In this document: in pieces, positions 1 to 9,400 of the stretch
How positions within the stretch are numbered: the first letter of the stretch is position 1
Layout: each line of letters opens with the position of its first letter
Assembly (NCBI GenBank): GCA_031426455.1
Contig: JANPLI010000055.1
Location: 16,552-80,551 of the forward strand
Reading direction: 5' to 3'
Length of the DNA: 64,000 bases
Source: JANNMJ01 sp031426455
GTDB taxonomy: Bacteria > Bacteroidota > Bacteroidia > Cytophagales > Hymenobacteraceae
Program-made: the position numbers and the translations under genes
The notes under the pieces: generated by a model
What the model saw: only the letters and a program-made list of their open reading frames with translations
Told to the model about the DNA's origin: nothing
Database searches by the model: none

Positions 1-703
1 GTAGCGCCAGCCGAGTGCCTACCAGCGAGCCGGTGAGGTTGGCGGCGGCCATCGGCAGGGCAGCGGCCCACAGCACCTGGTGCGTGGGGCCGAAGTAGAG
101 CCAGCCGCCCAGGTTGGTGCAGACGTTGATGACTTTGGCGGAGGCCGAGGCACGCAGGAAGTCGTAGCCGAGCCAGCCCACCAGCGCAAACACCAGCAGC
201 GAGCCGGTACCGGGGCCGAAAAAGCCGTCGTAAAACCCCAGTGCCACGGCAATGGCCAGCACCGCCCAGCGTTCGGTGGCGGGCGCGTAGCGCGGTTGAT
301 GGTCGGCGCCGAGCGTGGGTTTCGCCATCGTGTAGGCCCAGAGCGCCAGCAACAGCCCCAGCAGCAGCGGTTTGAGCAGCGCCGGACTCAGCAGTGACAC
401 CGCCCGCGCCCCCAACCACGAGCAGCCTGCTGCCACCAGCCCCGCCGGCAGCAACGAGCGCCACGGCAACGCCACCTGCCGGGCGTAGCGCACCGCCGCC
501 GCTGAGGTACCCACCAGCGCGGCGGTCTTACCGGTGCCCAGAATGGTGGGAATCGGCACCCCGCGCAGCAGCACCAGCGCGGCGGGCACCTGAATCAGCC
601 CGCCGCCGCCCACCACGGCATCGACCAGTCCGGCGGCGAAAGCAAAGGCGCAGAGCAGGGCCAGCGCGGCGGGCGTGGTTTCGGGCAGCAGGGCAAGCAG
701 CAT
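1..703 (-). CDS. TauE/SafE (DUF81) family permease, C-terminus cut by window edge
   Basis: Predicted inner-membrane permease of the TauE/SafE family, thought to export sulfite or other organic-sulfur-related anions. The frame starts at the ATG at 703 and runs off the left edge after about 234 codons; full-length members are about 250-260 residues, so little is missing. The N-terminal half has the family pattern GLVDAVVGGGGLIQVP followed by a GTGKTAALVG stretch, and the second half repeats it as GFYDGFFGPGTGS, the inverted two-repeat layout of the family. It starts 39 bases after the purE stop on the same strand, so it may be transcribed with purK-purE. The substrate is not known from the sequence. 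Confidence 0.85.
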   Translation of the reverse strand, partial: MLLALLPETTPAALALLCAFAFAAGLVDAVVGGGGLIQVPAALVLLRGVPIPTILGTGKTAALVGTSAAAVRYARQVALPWRSLLPAGLVAAGCSWLGARAVSLLSPALLKPLLLGLLLALWAYTMAKPTLGADHQPRYAPATERWAVLAIAVALGFYDGFFGPGTGSLLVFALVGWLGYDFLRASASAKVINVCTNLGGWLYFGPTHQVLWAAALPMAAANLTGSLVGTRLAL

Positions 704-742
704 CCGGGCAAAGATGCGGGTAAAGGTGCAGTGGCGCGGGGT

Positions 743-1279
743 TTACTCCGCCTCGTCCAGCCCGCGGCGCAGCTCTTCCACGGAGCGCATCACTTTGTCG
801 CGCAGGCCCGCGCGGTGCTTGTCGAGGGTGCGGGTCAGGGCGGGGTCGTGCAGGGCCAGCATCTGAGCGGCGAGCAGGGCGGCGTTCTGGGCGCCGTCCA
901 CGGCCACGGTGGCCACAGGCACGCCGGGCGGCATTTGAAGGATGCTCAGAATCGAGTCCAGCCCACGAATGGAGTTCGACGAGTTCACCGGCACGCCCAC
1001 CACGGGCAGCGTCGTGAACGAGGCCACCATCCCTGGCAAGTGCGCGGCGCCGCCCGCCCCGGCGATGATCACTTTCAGCCCCCGCTGCCGGGCACTTTCG
1101 GCGTATTCCACCAGCCGGTGCGGGGTGCGGTGGGCCGACACGATGGTGACTTCGTGCGGAATGCCTAACTGGGCGAGCGTATCAGCGGCGGCCTGCATCA
1201 CTTTCAGGTCCGAAATAGACCCCATAATCACGCCCACGAGCGGGGCGGTGGCGGCGGAAGTATCGACGGGAGTAGTCAT
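743..1279 (-). CDS. purE: N5-carboxyaminoimidazole ribonucleotide mutase PurE
   Basis: Cytosolic purine synthesis enzyme that converts N5-CAIR to CAIR. The 178-residue product is a little longer than the usual 160-170 because of a short N-terminal tail. Class I PurE motifs are all present: GSISDLKVM (residues 20-28), SAHRTP (48-53) and GGAAHLPGM (76-84), followed by the conserved PVNSS and DGAQNAALLA segments. It lies 83 bases downstream of purK on the same strand, matching the purK-purE pathway order, so co-transcription is likely. The presence of PurK argues for the two-step bacterial route rather than a direct class II carboxylase. Confidence 0.97.
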   Translation of the reverse strand: MTTPVDTSAATAPLVGVIMGSISDLKVMQAAADTLAQLGIPHEVTIVSAHRTPHRLVEYAESARQRGLKVIIAGAGGAAHLPGMVASFTTLPVVGVPVNSSNSIRGLDSILSILQMPPGVPVATVAVDGAQNAALLAAQMLALHDPALTRTLDKHRAGLRDKVMRSVEELRRGLDEAE

Positions 1280-1362
1280 CGGGAGCGAATGTAACGCCCC
1301 GCTGCCCGACCAGCCGGCTGGGGGCTGCGGAAGGCCGTTTCAGCCCTGCCCCGGTGCGCCAG

Positions 1363-2514
1363 TTAGTCGCGACTGGTCGCGGCAATCCGAAGCACCCGCG
1401 CTACCGTTTCGGCGCCGGCCTGGGCTTCGGCGGCCGTAGCAGCCAGCACGGTGGCGTGGCCCATCTTGCGGTGCGGACGGGTGCGGGCCTTGCCATAAAG
1501 GTGTAGGTATGCGCCGGGCACGGCCAGCGCCTCGGCCAGCCCGCCGACGTGCGTGGGGCCGTCGCCGCCATCCGGCGCACCGAGCAGGTTCACCATCGCG
1601 GCGGCCGGGGCGCGGGAGGCAGTATCGCCCAGCGGCAGGCCCAGCACGGCGCGCAGGTGCTGCTGAAACTGCGACGTGGCGTTGGCCTCCATCGTGTGGT
1701 GGCCGGAATTGTGCGGGCGCGGCGCTACTTCGTTCACCAATAACTCGCCGGCAGCGGTCAGAAACAGCTCCACGGCCAACAGGCCCACGGTGCCGAACGC
1801 CTCGCAGGTGCGCACGGCCAGCGCGGTGGCGCGGGCGGCGAGGTCGGCGGAGATGGCAGCCGGGGCGAAAAGCGTCCGGACGAGGTGCGTGTGCGGGTCG
1901 AACGCCATTTCGACCACCGGAAACGCGCGGGTGGTGCCGTCCACGGCGCGGGCCACCACCACGGCCAGCTCTTTGACAGCGGCTACGCGGGCTTCCAGCA
2001 CGGCGGGCGCGTCGAAGGCATTGGCCAGGGCGGCGGCATCGGGCAGGTGGCAGACGCCCTGGCCGTCGTAACCGCCGCGCCGCAGTTTCTGAAAGGCGGG
2101 CAGGAGCGCCGGATTCCGGGCGACGTACTGCGCGAGGTCGGCGCGCGATTCGGTCAGCTGAAAATCGGCCGTTTCCAGGCCGTGCGCGCGGAAAAACGCC
2201 TTCTGCGCGCCCTTGTCCTGAATGATAGCCAGCGCCGCCGGGTCCGGGTAAACGGCCGTGCCGGCGGCTTGCAGGCGCCGCAGCCCGGCTACGGATACGT
2301 GTTCGATCTCGATGGTCACCACGTCGCAGCCCGCGCCGAAGGCCACCACGGCGGCTTCGTCGGCGAAGTCGCCGGTCACCAGCTCGTCGCAGCAACGGGC
2401 GGCGGGGCAGTGCGGGTCGGGGTCGAGGATGCGGGTCCGGACGGGCAGGTCCAGCGCCGCCTGGCAGAGCATCCGGCCCAACTGGCCGCCGCCCAGGATT
2501 CCAAGTGTCAGCAT
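1363..2514 (-). CDS. purK: N5-carboxyaminoimidazole ribonucleotide synthase PurK
   Basis: ATP-grasp enzyme that makes N5-CAIR from AIR, bicarbonate and ATP, feeding PurE directly downstream. Length is 383 residues, normal for the family. The N-terminal GGGQLGRM (residues 8-15) is the AIR-binding loop of the pre-ATP-grasp domain, and the C-terminal half contains NEVAPRPHNSGHHT, the metal and phosphate-binding signature. The ATG at 2514 lies about 50 bases downstream of a promoter-like GACCTTTG on the minus strand. It is divergent from the marC family gene. Confidence 0.97.
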   Translation of the reverse strand: MLTLGILGGGQLGRMLCQAALDLPVRTRILDPDPHCPAARCCDELVTGDFADEAAVVAFGAGCDVVTIEIEHVSVAGLRRLQAAGTAVYPDPAALAIIQDKGAQKAFFRAHGLETADFQLTESRADLAQYVARNPALLPAFQKLRRGGYDGQGVCHLPDAAALANAFDAPAVLEARVAAVKELAVVVARAVDGTTRAFPVVEMAFDPHTHLVRTLFAPAAISADLAARATALAVRTCEAFGTVGLLAVELFLTAAGELLVNEVAPRPHNSGHHTMEANATSQFQQHLRAVLGLPLGDTASRAPAAAMVNLLGAPDGGDGPTHVGGLAEALAVPGAYLHLYGKARTRPHRKMGHATVLAATAAEAQAGAETVARVLRIAATSRD

Positions 2515-2563
2515 AAAAGAAGTAACGTCGGGGTGCTGTGCCGGCGCCGCCGGTTCCGGGCGG

Positions 2564-2571
2564 CAAAGGTC
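2564..2571 (-). promoter_or_regulatory. Predicted -7 promoter element for purK
   Basis: The minus strand reads GACCTTTG here, one base off the Bacteroidota -7 consensus TAnnTTTG. It is about 50 bases upstream of the purK start. The same GACCTTTG variant recurs upstream of several other genes in this window. No clear -33 element was identified. Confidence 0.5.
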
Positions 2572-2670
2572 GCCGGACGGGCGGCATTCACTACGGCCGG
2601 ATGGCGGCCCGGCGCCTTGCTGTTACGCTGGTGTGTTGCTGTGGCGGGTGGCGGCGCGAAGCACCGCCGC

Positions 2671-2678
2671 TACCTTTG
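2671..2678 (+). promoter_or_regulatory. Predicted -7 promoter element for the marC family gene
   Basis: TACCTTTG matches the Bacteroidota -7 consensus exactly. Only four bases (CCCC) separate it from the GTG start at 2683, so the transcript would begin at or beside the start codon and be leaderless. Confidence 0.65.
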
Positions 2679-2682
2679 CCCC

Positions 2683-3300
2683 GTGGAAATTCTGTTGGGC
2701 ACTTTCTCGGCGCTGTTTTCGGTCGTCAATCCGTTTGGGGCGATGCCGGTCTTCCTGACGCTGACCGACGGCGACTCGCCCAACCGCCGCCGCGGCATTG
2801 CCCTACGCGCGTGTTTTTATATGACGCTCGTGCTGGCGGCGTTCTTCCTGGCGGGCCAGTACATCCTGAATTTCTTTGGGTTACGCATCCACGACCTGCG
2901 CATCGCGGGCGGGCTGATGCTGCTCAAATCGGGCTTCGACCTGATCAACGCTGGCACTTCCACGGGCGGCGGCAAGGTATCGAAATCGGTCGTCGAAGAC
3001 TCCCAGCACAAGCCCGATATTTCGTTCACGCCCCTGGCGATGCCATTGCTCTCCGGCCCCGGCTCGATAGCCGTCAGCATCGGCCTGTTCACCGAGAAGC
3101 TGCCCATCAGCCACTTACTGCTGATTCTGCTGGCCATCATCGGCGTCTCGGCAGTATCGTTCCTGATCCTCTCCTTCTCCGTCCGCCTGACCCGCGTAAT
3201 GGGCAAAGCCGGCCTGGCAGCGCTCTCGCGCATTATGGCCTTCATCACCCTGAGCCTGGGCGTCAGCTTCATCATCAGCGGGCTGAAAGCGGTTTTTTAA
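2683..3300 (+). CDS. MarC family integral membrane protein
   Basis: Small membrane protein of the MarC/UPF0056 family, with about six hydrophobic segments; the cellular role of the family is not settled. I chose the GTG at 2683 (205 residues) because the encoded start EILLGTFSALFSVVNPFGA is the family's N-terminal signature and a TACCTTTG element sits four bases upstream; the frame is open for hundreds of bases further upstream but that part is antisense to purK. The second half carries the conserved FTPLAMPLLSGPGSIA motif. hemE starts 18 bases after its stop, so the two may be co-transcribed. Confidence 0.9.
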   Translation: MEILLGTFSALFSVVNPFGAMPVFLTLTDGDSPNRRRGIALRACFYMTLVLAAFFLAGQYILNFFGLRIHDLRIAGGLMLLKSGFDLINAGTSTGGGKVSKSVVEDSQHKPDISFTPLAMPLLSGPGSIAVSIGLFTEKLPISHLLLILLAIIGVSAVSFLILSFSVRLTRVMGKAGLAALSRIMAFITLSLGVSFIISGLKAVF

Positions 3301-3318
3301 GTAGTGACTAGTGACTAA

Positions 3319-4377
3319 ATGAACGACCTATTCCTCCGCGCCGCGCGCGGCGAAACCACTTCCCGCCCGCCCGTCTGGCTGATGCGCCAGGCCGGGCGCA
3401 TTTTGCCCGAATACCGCGCCGTGCGTGCCCGGATGGGCGGCTTTAAGGAACTGGTGGAGACGCCCGAATTCGCCGCGGAAGTCACGTTGCAACCCGTGGA
3501 GCTGCTGGGCGTCGATGCGGCGATCATCTTCTCCGACATCCTGGTGGTGCCCGAAGCGATGGGCCTGCCCTACGAGATGATCGAGGCCAAGGGGCCGCGC
3601 TTTCCGAAGGCCATCCGCTCGGCTGCTGACGTAGCCGCGCTGCGCGGACCCGCCGCCGAAGAACACCTAGGCTACGTGATGGCCGCCCTGCGCCTGACCA
3701 AGCAGGCGCTTACGGCCCGGCATCCGGGTATCCCGCTGATCGGCTTCGCGGGCGCCCCCTGGACGATTCTGGCCTATATGGTCGAAGGCTCCGGCTCGAA
3801 AACCTTCAGCATCGCCCGCCGCCTGCTGGTGGAAAACCCTGCGCTGGCGCACGACCTGTTGCAGCGCATCACCTATGTCACTATCGACTACCTCCGCGCC
3901 CAGGTGCGCGCCGGCGCCGATGTGGTGCAGGTTTTCGACTCGTGGGCGGGCATTCTGGGGCCGGAAACCTACCGCACTTTCTCGCTGCCTTACATCGCCC
4001 AGATCACGGCGGCGCTTGGCTTCGCCGATGCGGCGACCGGCACGCCTGCCGTGCCCGTGACGGTCTTCGCGCTGGGCGCCTTCTTCGCTACGGCGGAACT
4101 GGCCGCGCTGCCGGGCGTCCGGACGGTGGGCCTCGACTGGCACCAGTCGCCTCAGCAGGTGCGCGCGGCCGTCGGCCCGGCCGTCACGCTGCAAGGCAAC
4201 CTCGACCCGGCCAGCCTCTACGGTTCCTTCGACGCCGTACGCACCGCCACCCGCCAGATGCTGCGGCAGTTCGAGGGCGGCCCGCACATCGCCAACCTCG
4301 GGCACGGCGTGTACCCGGATACCGACCCCGACAAGGTGCGGTGCTTCGTGGAAACGGTGAAGGAAGTGGGCCAGTAG
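3319..4377 (+). CDS. hemE: Uroporphyrinogen decarboxylase HemE
   Basis: Cytosolic heme-pathway enzyme that removes four carboxyl groups from uroporphyrinogen III to give coproporphyrinogen III. The 352-residue length is typical. Both family signatures are visible: PVWLMRQAGRILPEYR at residues 18-33 and the later GFAGAPWTILAYMVEG; the catalytic aspartate lies in IIFSDILVVPEAMG. It follows the marC family gene closely on the same strand and converges on the NlpC/P60 peptidase gene. Confidence 0.98.
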   Translation: MNDLFLRAARGETTSRPPVWLMRQAGRILPEYRAVRARMGGFKELVETPEFAAEVTLQPVELLGVDAAIIFSDILVVPEAMGLPYEMIEAKGPRFPKAIRSAADVAALRGPAAEEHLGYVMAALRLTKQALTARHPGIPLIGFAGAPWTILAYMVEGSGSKTFSIARRLLVENPALAHDLLQRITYVTIDYLRAQVRAGADVVQVFDSWAGILGPETYRTFSLPYIAQITAALGFADAATGTPAVPVTVFALGAFFATAELAALPGVRTVGLDWHQSPQQVRAAVGPAVTLQGNLDPASLYGSFDAVRTATRQMLRQFEGGPHIANLGHGVYPDTDPDKVRCFVETVKEVGQ

Positions 4378-4417
4378 GCGCAACCGCAGCACGATCTGAA
4401 AGTCGCGCTACGGCCCC

Positions 4418-5203
4418 TTAGAACACCCGCCGAATGACGCGAAGCTGGTGCGAATACCGCTGAAGCGCGCGGTTGAAAATGCCGTTGTGGTCGAAGTCGT
4501 CGCGGCGCACTTCGCCGCTGGCGTGCAAAATCTGCTGGTCCGGCACAATCAGGCCGACGTGGACGATGCGCCCTTCGGCGTTGTCGAAAAAAGCCAGGTC
4601 GCCGGGCCGGGCCTGAGTGGCGAAATGCACTTCGTGCCCGCAGTGCACCTGTTGGCGGGCGTCGCGCGGGAGCTGAATACCGACTAGCGCGAATAACTGC
4701 TGCGTGAAACCGGAGCAATCCAGCCCAAACACCGACTTGCCGCCCCATTGGTACGGCGCCCGGTGGTAGAGCTGGGCGGCGCGCAAAAGCAGCCCTTCCG
4801 GCACGGGCAGTTTTGGATTGGTCGCCAAGCCATTGTAGAACCGCTTGTCGGCGGACGCGGGGCCGAGGCGCAGGGTCAGGCCATCGAAAAACGGCAGAAT
4901 AGAACCGAGCTGCACGGGCGTCCGGGCGTGGTCGTCGGCCACGACGCCCACCACGTCGAGGGTGCGCGGGTGGGGCGCTGCCGCAAGCCATTCCTGATAG
5001 AATGCTTCTGCAATGGGCTGGTGCTGTTTGGCGTCGATCCAGCCCGCATAACCGTCCAGCGTGAGCTGAATCCGCAGCCATTTGGGCTGCACTTCGAGCA
5101 CTTCGTACACCTCGCCAAATACCACCTGCGACACCTGCTCGGCGCGGTCCGAGGGTTCGGCGCGCAGCGGAACGATGCTTAAGGGGCAGAGGCCGTGGGG
5201 CAT
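4418..5203 (-). CDS. C40 (NlpC/P60) peptidase with N-terminal SH3-like domain
   Basis: Predicted cell-wall endopeptidase cleaving gamma-D-Glu-meso-DAP bonds. From the ATG at 5203 the product has 261 residues: an SH3-like region (roughly 8-60), a linker domain, and a C-terminal NlpC/P60 domain with catalytic Cys163 (in LDCSGFTQ), His215 (in RIVHVGL) and a third polar residue, probably His227. An earlier in-frame start exists, but the extra residues would be a translation of the adjacent repeat, so I reject it. No clear signal peptide is seen; related Bacteroidota proteins with this layout are annotated as YkfC-like dipeptidyl endopeptidases. Confidence 0.88.
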   Translation of the reverse strand: MPHGLCPLSIVPLRAEPSDRAEQVSQVVFGEVYEVLEVQPKWLRIQLTLDGYAGWIDAKQHQPIAEAFYQEWLAAAPHPRTLDVVGVVADDHARTPVQLGSILPFFDGLTLRLGPASADKRFYNGLATNPKLPVPEGLLLRAAQLYHRAPYQWGGKSVFGLDCSGFTQQLFALVGIQLPRDARQQVHCGHEVHFATQARPGDLAFFDNAEGRIVHVGLIVPDQQILHASGEVRRDDFDHNGIFNRALQRYSHQLRVIRRVF

Positions 5204-5297
5204 TGAGTGACTGATTGACTGAGTGACTGAGTGGGACGGAGTGACTGAGCGACTGTGATTATCAACAATCACTCAGTCACTCAGCGCACTCAGTCAC
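5204..5297. repeat. Intergenic tandem-word palindrome (word about GAGTGACT)
   Basis: The spacer between smpB and the peptidase gene is almost entirely tandem octamers GAGTGACT or GACTGAGT on the left and their complements ACTCAGTC on the right, so that the two halves can fold into one long imperfect hairpin around a short AT-rich centre. It belongs to the dispersed word-palindrome set described in the findings. Confidence 0.8.
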
Positions 5298-5768
5298 TCA
5301 TTCCCCCCGCTCCATTTCGCGGCGGGCGTCTTTGGCTTTTAGGTCGTCGCGCTTGTCGAAGAGTTTTTTGCCGCGTCCCAGGCCGATTTCGAGCTTCGCG
5401 AAGCCCCGGTCGCTGACGAACAGGCGCAGCGGGATGATCGCCATACCGGGGTCGCCGGACTTGTTCTGCAACTGCTTCAGCTCGCGCTTATTGAGCAGCA
5501 GCTTGCGGGCGCGCAGTGGCTCGTGGTTATTGTAAGTGCCCTGCTGATACCGCCCGATCTGCATCTGGTTGATCCAGAGCGAACCATCGGCGGCGAAGAC
5601 CGCGAAGGCATCGGCCAGTTGCACATTGGCCTCGCGGATGCTCTTGATCTCGGTGCCTTGCAGCATAATGCCCGCCACGTAGGTAGTGACGATGGCATAT
5701 TCGTACCGCGCCCGCCGGTTGACGATATTGACCGGCTTCGGCGCGTCTTTAACAGGTAGTTTGGCCAT
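5298..5768 (-). CDS. smpB: SsrA-binding protein SmpB
   Basis: RNA-binding partner of tmRNA in trans-translation rescue of stalled ribosomes. The 156-residue product has the conserved N-terminal NRRARYEY, the core GIMLQGTEIKSIRE, the HEPLRARKLLLNKRE segment and the basic C-terminal tail (KDARREMERG) that enters the decoding centre. It lies 32 bases downstream of the thioesterase gene on the same strand. Confidence 0.98.
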   Translation of the reverse strand: MAKLPVKDAPKPVNIVNRRARYEYAIVTTYVAGIMLQGTEIKSIREANVQLADAFAVFAADGSLWINQMQIGRYQQGTYNNHEPLRARKLLLNKRELKQLQNKSGDPGMAIIPLRLFVSDRGFAKLEIGLGRGKKLFDKRDDLKAKDARREMERGE

Positions 5769-5800
5769 TGGAGGTTAGGGCGGGTGACGGCTCGCCCCGC

Positions 5801-6211
5801 TTACGGACGGGCGAACGCGACGGCCAGTTTCGCCAGCGGCAGGATGCGCTGACCGGTGGTGCCGGACGCCACGAGCCGCGCGCCCACGTGGGCCACAAAG
5901 CTACACGTCAGGGTGCCGTCCGGGGGCGCGGCGGCCTGCGTCAGCGTGGCCTGGACCACGACTTCTTCGCCCGTAAAGGCCGGCGCGTGATGGTTCAGGT
6001 GGACGTGCGTACCGACGCCCTCCTCCTCTACTTCCTTCAGTTCCAGGGCAAACAGGCGCCCCGCCCACTCGGCGGCGCGGGCCAGGCGGTAAGTGCTGCA
6101 AACCGGGTGAACGAGGCCGCCACCCTCGGCCGTAAAGTCGGCCACATCACCAGGCAGCACGGTGAAGGTGTGTATGCGGGTGGAATGAAGCAGCGGGGCG
6201 AAAGGATGCAT
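5801..6211 (-). CDS. Hotdog-fold thioesterase, fluoroacetyl-CoA-thioesterase-like
   Basis: Putative acyl-CoA thioesterase of 136 residues, starting at the ATG at 6211. The central pattern VGTHVHLNHHAPAFTGEEV and the preceding EWAGRLFALEL helix resemble the FlK-like single-domain hotdog thioesterases, where the conserved histidine in the strand after the helix helps catalysis. A longer in-frame extension exists but runs through a 29-base direct repeat and is probably not coding. The physiological substrate cannot be told; detoxification or housekeeping acyl-CoA hydrolysis are both possible. It probably forms a transcription unit with smpB. Confidence 0.7.
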   Translation of the reverse strand: MHPFAPLLHSTRIHTFTVLPGDVADFTAEGGGLVHPVCSTYRLARAAEWAGRLFALELKEVEEEGVGTHVHLNHHAPAFTGEEVVVQATLTQAAAPPDGTLTCSFVAHVGARLVASGTTGQRILPLAKLAVAFARP

Positions 6212-6214
6212 CAG

Positions 6215-6267
6215 TGTAGCAAGGGGCTCCGCCCCGCAGCATGTGTAGTAAGGGGCTCCGCTCCGAA
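6215..6267. repeat. Two 29-base direct repeats upstream of the thioesterase gene
   Basis: Two copies starting at 6215 and 6244 share TGTAG(C/T)AAGGGGCTCCG with C/T variation after it; each contains a small self-complementary GGGGCTCCGCCCC-type element. They abut the thioesterase start codon on the minus strand. Function unknown. Confidence 0.6.
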
Positions 6268-6463
6268 GCAAAAAAAGCGGCGAGGCACTAAAGGCGGACA
6301 GCTCCGAAAGTAAAAACTTCTCACCAAACCGCGCTACTGCGGGGCGGAACTCCTGGCTACATCTCCATCTCCCTACAGAAACCGACAGTGCCACGCGTAC
6401 TTAACTTGCGCCGTGAGCCACCTGCAATATAACGCGTGTAGGGACAGCGGCCGCCGGTGGCTA

Positions 6464-9400
6464 ATGGGGTGGGCGCTGGCCGTGGCCTGGCTCCGTCTCC
6501 TGCCAGGCAGCGGTGGGCTACTGGCGGCGGCCCCGCCCCCACAGCCGTCCCAAACCACCGCCGGTTGGCTCGCCGACCCGGCTCTCAGCCGGTTGGCCCT
6601 GCGCACGCTGGTGCGCGCGCCCGACGGCCTGCTCTGGGTGGGCGCCGACGACGGCGTGTACCGCTACGACGGCACGACCCTGGTACCGCTCAACGCCCTG
6701 CGGCGGCACGGCCCGCCCCTGCCGCCGGCTTCCTGCCACCACCTGCTTTTTACCCCGGACGGCACCCTCTGGCTGGGCACGGAAGCGGGGGCTTTCCGTT
6801 TCACGACGGCGGGGGTGCTGGTCGCGCTGCCTTACCCGCAGGCCGGCACCACGTCGCACCTGATCGACGGGCTGGCGCTGACCCCGGACCGCCGCCACGT
6901 GTGGGTGGCACAGGACCGCGCCGGTTTGCGCGCGTACACCCTGGCCGGCCAGCCCGTCGGGCCGCTCCTGACGGCCACCGCGCCACGCCTGGACGTATGG
7001 CCCGCGCCGGACGGCACCCTTTGGCTCTCGGAAGCCCGGGGCCGCACCCGCCACCTGACGGCCGACGGCCAACTGTTGGGCGAATGGCACCACCCCAACC
7101 GGTTTATGCTGCCCGTAGCCGACCCCACCAGGCGCGTCTGGCTCCTGAGCGAACGCGCCGCCTACCGCACCGGTCCCGATGGGCGCCTCCTGCCAGGGCC
7201 GCACTGGGCACCCCCCGGCCCGGAATCGAACTGCGACCTGATCCGGACCGACACCAGCGTGGCGCTGCTCACGCAGCAACGGGTCTGGCAGCTGCGCTGG
7301 ACGGCCGCGCCCGATCCGCAGCCCCGGCTGCGCTTCAGTCTGGGGCTGCCGGCCTGGCGCACGGCCGGCTGGAGCGCCCGCCTGCGCACCGACGCCGCCG
7401 GCAACTGGTGGTTGTTCGACACGGGGGTGCGCGGCGCCTGGCGCCGGACAGGAGCAGCGGCCTTCATCCAACCCCTGGCCCTGGCCAACGGCAAGCCCTA
7501 CAGCGTCCGCGCCACCACGCGCCTACCCGATGGCCGGCTGCTGGTGAGCGCCTACGAAGTCGGGCTACTGGTGCAGGCTGCTGACTCGCCTCTTGCCCCG
7601 CTGCGCCCCTGGCCGACGGCTCGCCTGCCGGATGGGCAGCCCCCTTTGCTGTTGAGCATCGTGCCGGCCCGCGTGGGCGCTGCCCGCCGGGGTTGGCTGG
7701 CCGGTACCGGCGGGCCATTCGTGACGCTGGACCCCGTCACGGGACGAGTTCAGCCGATACTTGCCACTGAGCTAACGGCCGAAACCCGCGACGATGCCAA
7801 TGTGCGCGCCCTGTGCCGGGATGGCGCCACGGGTCTGATTTGGGGGGGTGCCCGCACGGGCCTTTACTGCTTTGATTCCACCTCTACTACCTTCCGGCCC
7901 TACCGCCCGCCTGGCCAGTCGGCAACGCTACCGGCACCGCTGGTTGGGCAGACCATTGAAGACCTCTGGGCCGATGGCCGCGGCCACCTCTGGCTAGCGA
8001 TGCCCCAGGGCGTTGACCGACTGACGCTGGCCACCGGCGAGCGCCGCCATTATGGCCCCACCGCCCCGGCCCCTCACCGGGTGGCGGGCGACGGCGCCCG
8101 GTGCCTGTACGCCGATCCGGCCACCAACCGGCTGTGGGTGGGTACCCGCGCGCACGGGCTGGTGCTGATCACGCCCGACGGCAACGCCCACACGGCTCTC
8201 TCGGTGGGGCAAGGGCTGCCTAACGCTTCGGTGGCCACCATTACGCCCGGGCCCGGCGGGGCGCTGTGGCTGGGCACTTACCAGGGGCTAGTGCGCTACG
8301 TGCCGGCCACGGGGCGGCTGGCCGTGTTCACGCTGGCCGACGGGCTGCTGTCCGATGAGTTCAACGCCCGCGCGGCTTACTTCGACCCCACCGATAGCTC
8401 CCTGCTGCTGGGTGGCGTGGCAGGGCTGCACCGCATCTACCCGCGGCAGGTGCCGAACCTGGCGCGCGGGCGGGCGCGCCTCGTGCTGACCGCCCTGACG
8501 GCCCTGGGCGTTTCCGCCGATTCCAGTCAGACGTACTATCGGCTGGCGGCCGACCCGTTGCCCAGTCTGCATCTGGGCCCTAACCACCCGGTGGTGGACC
8601 TGCACCTGGCCCTGACCGATTTTCAGTCCGGCGCCCAGGCGCGCTATTTCTACCGGGTGCGCGGCTGGCTCTCCGACCGCTGGCTGCCGCTCGGCACCAC
8701 GCCCCTGCTGCGCCTGCAAGGCTTGCTGCCGGGCACGTACACGGTGGAAATCAGGGCCGAAACCAGCCAGGGAATACTGGCCACCAACCACCTGCGCCTC
8801 CCCCTGACCGTGACGGCCGAGTGGTGGCGCCGCCCCACTACCTGGACAGCAGCTGCCTTGGCCCTGGTGGCGCTGGTGGTAGCGTGGCAGCGCGAGCGCG
8901 AGCGCCGCGCCCGGCGAGATACGGCGATGCGTAGTCGGCTGGCCGCCGACCTGCACGACGAGGTGGGGTCGCTGCTGACCCGCGTGATGATGCAGGCCGA
9001 GATGCTCAACGTGCTGGGCACCGCCCCGCCGGCCCGCCTGGCCGCCCTCGTGGACGACTCGCGCGCCGCCGCCAACACCGTCCGCGATATCATCTGGAGC
9101 GTGGATGCCGCCGCCGATACCCTGACCGCGCTCGTGGATCGGCTCCACGATCTGTGCGATGCCAGCAGCCGCGCCACCGACCGTGAAATCCGGTTCGACG
9201 CCTCCGAACTGCCCCCCAACCGGGCCCGCCCGCTGCCCCCGGCCGTGCGCCAGCACGTGTACCTGATTGCCAGGGAAGCCGTGACGAATGCCCTGCGACA
9301 CAGCGCCCCCACCGTACCGCTCACCTTGACGCTGCGCTACCATTCTGCCTTACTGGAGTTGCGGGTGCGGAACGAAGGCCCGATGGAGGAAGCAGCCGCA

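Noticed and set aside
1885..2682. N-terminal extension of the marC family frame by about 266 codons.
   Set aside because: It overlaps purK on the other strand and has no membrane-protein character; the family N-terminus begins at 2683 just after a promoter element.
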